Origin: a virus
Reading direction: 5' to 3' (one strand)
Length of the DNA: 30,465 nt
IMG/VR virus record: IMGVR_UViG_3300045612_000066
Location: 1-30,465 of that record
Shown piece after piece: positions 28,956 through 30,465 of the stretch (the first letter of the stretch is position 1; every line of letters starts with the position of its first letter). The notes below the pieces were generated by a model, which searched no databases, was not told the DNA's origin, and saw only the letters and a list, made by a program, of their open reading frames with translations. A program made the position numbers and the translations under genes.

Positions 28956-29382
28956 AAGTAATCTGCGCGCCTTCTTTCAACTGGGCCAGCGTTAACCCGG
29001 CCGTGTATTGGAAGTGAGCAAACTCCCTAAACGTTCTCCAGCGGCCAGCCCATTCGAGGCCCACGGATTCACCGATCTCGCCGATGCGATTCCACAATTT
29101 GCCGTCCTCTCCGGACGTACTCCATACCGGTTTGCCATTACGCAACGGCACGACATCAACGGCGCATTGAAAGTTATGGAATGATTCTCCACCCTTGGCA
29201 TTGGTGACAATCTTGCCAGGCTTAGTTCGGCCCTGGGCGTACAGCTCGTTTTGGCTTTCTTGGTCCCGGAATGTTGACGTGACCAAGAGATCGATCCCTT
29301 CCGCGGCGCAAGCGTCAATTAAGGCCCGGATTTTTTTTTCGACAACTGGCAAGAGATCATCGAGTTGACGCGAGTTAATCAT
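28954..29382 (-). CDS. Endolysin, peptidase M15 (L-Ala-D-Glu endopeptidase type), 142 aa
   Basis: A zinc peptidase of the Ply500/VanY-like M15 type. Landmarks: LLVTSTFRDQESQNELYAQG with R39, GGESFHNFQCAVDVVP (zinc ligands H69 and D76), GLEWAGRW, and FAHFQY with H123, the third ligand. It cleaves stem-peptide bonds in peptidoglycan. No signal peptide or SAR segment is seen, so it needs the holin encoded just upstream. ATG 29382 overlaps the holin TAA (TAATG). It is the last gene of the lysis cassette. Confidence 0.93.
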   Translation of the reverse strand: MINSRQLDDLLPVVEKKIRALIDACAAEGIDLLVTSTFRDQESQNELYAQGRTKPGKIVTNAKGGESFHNFQCAVDVVPLRNGKPVWSTSGEDGKLWNRIGEIGESVGLEWAGRWRTFREFAHFQYTAGLTLAQLKEGAQIT

Positions 29383-29780
29383 TAGTCTTTCTTACGGATC
29401 GTAATAATTTTCTCTAAAGTGCGGCCCCCGAAGTACGCGCCCATGACTAGCATGCCCCATTGCCCAAGGAGTTCCACATAGGCCGGGGCGATTTTAAATC
29501 CAGCTCCATCGGCCACGGCAAAAAGGATATACGCCGTAAGTATATAAACGAGGGTGAGCGGGCGAATGTTCTTGGCCAGGGTGCTATCGGATAGCGCGTC
29601 GGCTTGCCAGCGTTTGGTGATCTCTTGCGTCTCAATGTTGTCCGCCTGGAGTTCGGCCAGGCGCCCCTCTTGTTGCATTTTTAAAAGTTCTTGCTGGGCC
29701 TTGGCTTTGGCTTCAGGATCCGGGATAAATTTATCCAGGACCTTCATGCCGACATCGAATAATGCGGTGAGTGGAAACAT
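29382..29780 (-). CDS. Holin, Holin_3TM-like, 132 aa
   Basis: N-terminal amphipathic/coiled part: DKFIPDPEAKAKAQQELLKM and a Gln/Glu-rich helix, then TKRWQADALSDSTLAKNIRP, a pattern typical of the Holin_3TM phage family. Hydrophobic segments lie at about 75-91 (PLTLVYILTAYILFAV) and 101-120 (VELLGQWGMLVMGAYFGG), with a basic C-terminus. It forms holes in the inner membrane at the timed end of infection so that the endolysin can reach the wall. TAATG overlaps both the gene before and the gene after. Confidence 0.85.
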   Translation of the reverse strand: MFPLTALFDVGMKVLDKFIPDPEAKAKAQQELLKMQQEGRLAELQADNIETQEITKRWQADALSDSTLAKNIRPLTLVYILTAYILFAVADGAGFKIAPAYVELLGQWGMLVMGAYFGGRTLEKIITIRKKD

Positions 29781-29938
29781 TATTTTTTCCCTTTAACCTG
29801 GCGCGCCTCAGAAAGAGCGATCGCGACGGCCTGCTTGCGACTAACGACTTTCTTTCCGGAACTGGATTTTAATTCGCCGCCCTTGTATTCACGCATGACT
29901 TTTTCAACTTTCATCATTTGCTTACCGGTCATTGGCAT
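29780..29938 (-). CDS. DUF6496-like small basic protein, 52 aa
   Basis: Complete short frame: MTGKQMMKVEKVMREYKGGE, then KSSSGKKVVSRKQAVAIALS and EARQVKGKK. The pattern (V..VM.E.K.G.LKS.SGKKV..RKQA.AIALSEA) is that of DUF6496, common in phages and some bacteria. It is Lys-rich and probably binds nucleic acid. ATG 29938 and its TAA both overlap neighbours as TAATG, supporting expression. Function unknown. Confidence 0.8.
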   Translation of the reverse strand: MPMTGKQMMKVEKVMREYKGGELKSSSGKKVVSRKQAVAIALSEARQVKGKK

Positions 29939-30105
29939 TACTTGCTCCCCATTGCTTTAGCGCGAATGTTGTCTATCATGTTTGGATAAGGACGGCCGGC
30001 TTTCTCGGCCATCGCTTTGGCCGCCTTTAGCTGGCCAGGCGTTAACTTTTTAGATTTCCCCAAGGACTTGGGGCGATCCTTTTCCCATATTGGTTTTGTT
30101 GCCAT
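29938..30105 (-). CDS. Small basic phage protein, 55 aa
   Basis: Complete frame: MATKPIWEKDRPKSLGKSKK, then LTPGQLKAAKAMAEKAGRPY and PNMIDNIRAKAMGSK. A W-x-K-x-RP-K-SLGK-x-KKLTP pattern followed by AGRPYPN is found in many phage small proteins; I know no function. SD GGAG lies 6-7 nt before ATG 30105, and its TAA overlaps the next ATG. It travels with the DUF6496-like gene, upstream of the holin. Confidence 0.75.
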   Translation of the reverse strand: MATKPIWEKDRPKSLGKSKKLTPGQLKAAKAMAEKAGRPYPNMIDNIRAKAMGSK

Positions 30106-30117
30106 ACTATTCTCCAA

Positions 30118-30324
30118 TCATTTCTTAAACACTAAGTCTGCGACCCATGTCACAAATCCACCGAATAAGGATGCTATACCCATAATCGCCCAAAGTGATC
30201 CCTTTGATCTCTCTGCCATAGCAACTAACTTTTTAATGTCGGCTTCCATTATTCCGACTTTACTCTCTAAATTTTCAACGGCTTGAACTAATTTGCCATA
30301 TTCAATTGGATTAATATCGGCCAT
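30118..30324 (-). CDS. XhlA-like single-span membrane protein, 68 aa
   Basis: The N-terminal half is a charged coiled coil (YGKLVQAVENLESKVGIM; EADIKKLVAMAERSKG). One membrane helix follows (LWAIMGIASLFGGFVTWVAD) and a short basic end. This plan is that of XhlA/hemolysin-type proteins encoded beside phage holins, which help lysis from the membrane. Here it opens the lysis cassette. SD AGGGAAG precedes ATG 30324. It could instead be an antiholin. Confidence 0.72.
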   Translation of the reverse strand: MADINPIEYGKLVQAVENLESKVGIMEADIKKLVAMAERSKGSLWAIMGIASLFGGFVTWVADLVFKK

Positions 30325-30357
30325 TTTAGTGCTTCCCTGTAAAAAGGTTGAGACCCA

Positions 30358-30465
30358 TTATTCTTCCTTTGGTGGCTCATCCGCCGGTAATGGTGTATTG
30401 CCTTCTTCAAGCCACTTTAAATAGGCTTGGTAGTCTGTGTTGGCTGGGTCGAATGGGATGAAGGC
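30358..30465 (-). CDS. C-terminus of a fibre-associated small protein (partial, start off the right edge)
   Basis: Only the last 35 residues are present: AFIPFDPANTDYQAYLKWLE, then EGNTPLPADEPPKEE and stop. The PFDPANTDYQAYLKWLEEGNTP pattern is common in short proteins or C-termini encoded next to phage tail-fibre genes. Being upstream of the lysis cassette, it would connect the cassette to the fibre gene if the genome is circular. The frame does not join the left-edge fibre frame, so sequence is missing between the two edges. Confidence 0.7.
   Translation of the reverse strand, partial: AFIPFDPANTDYQAYLKWLEEGNTPLPADEPPKEE

Noticed and set aside
1-30465. Direct circular closure of the window (fibre frame joined to the right-edge frame)
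   Set aside because: Joining position 1 to 30465 puts the fibre in a different frame from the AFIPFDPAN peptide and reaches a stop soon; the edges share no overlap, so sequence is missing.
1-30465. tRNA or other structural RNA genes
   Set aside because: No cloverleaf or known riboswitch was recognised by eye in the gaps (13467-13644, 20947-21101, 22444-22557, 25596-25695); a covariance search was not possible.

Overview
The window is most of a podovirus (short-tailed phage) genome. Both edges cut genes. Structural genes follow the T7 plan: terminase, T7-type head-tail connector, scaffold, capsid, tail tubular proteins A and B, three internal virion (ejection) proteins, and a fibre with a T7-gp17-like N-terminus. 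No phage RNA polymerase or DNA polymerase is visible, so the phage probably relies on host transcription and on a recruited host replisome. A perfect DnaA box, an SSB-type DDDIPF tail and sigma70-like promoters fit a proteobacterial (Gram-negative) host. The exact host cannot be read from the sequence.

Layout. (1) Positions 1-19937, minus strand: late operon read right to left. It holds a small ORF, small and large terminase, a Gp13/GNAT-like protein, several small virion-associated proteins, portal, a Bbp19-like protein, scaffold, major capsid protein, a 93-aa capsid-adjacent protein, a terminator, tail tubular A and B, internal virion proteins and the tail fibre, which runs off the left edge. 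(2) 19972-20796, plus strand: a two-gene island (GNAT acetyltransferase and HNH endonuclease) with its own promoter. (3) 20797-25595, minus strand: replication operon, right to left. It holds a ribbon-helix-helix regulator, a Holliday junction resolvase, a protein with an acidic ADDEF tail, a terminator, a TOPRIM/RepA-like primase-helicase, an origin-like repeat region, a protein ending in DDDIPF, a winged-helix initiator-like protein and a small membrane protein. (4) 25696-28898, plus strand: early/middle operon. It holds an LPD29-like protein, a small serine recombinase, an HD-domain alarmone-hydrolase-like protein, a small membrane protein, a YqaJ-like exonuclease and a LexA-type DNA-binding domain, and ends at a strong terminator. 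(5) 28954-30465, minus strand: lysis cassette (XhlA-like protein, small basic proteins, holin, M15 endolysin), preceded by the cut 3' end of a fibre-associated small gene. If the genome is circular or circularly permuted, the lysis cassette is the end of the late operon, and the missing piece holds the rest of the fibre.

Main points for a second look: a compact candidate replication origin at 22336-22547 (eight exact TTGTCCG/CGGACAA units, a DnaA box, two perfect inverted repeats and a palindrome); a non-SSB protein beside it ending in the SSB tip DDDIPF; and a possible alarmone theme. In that theme a RelA/SpoT-synthetase-like domain sits in a predicted ejected virion protein (residues about 790-910), which also carries a ParB-like motif, and a stand-alone Mesh1/SpoT-like HD hydrolase is encoded in the early operon.
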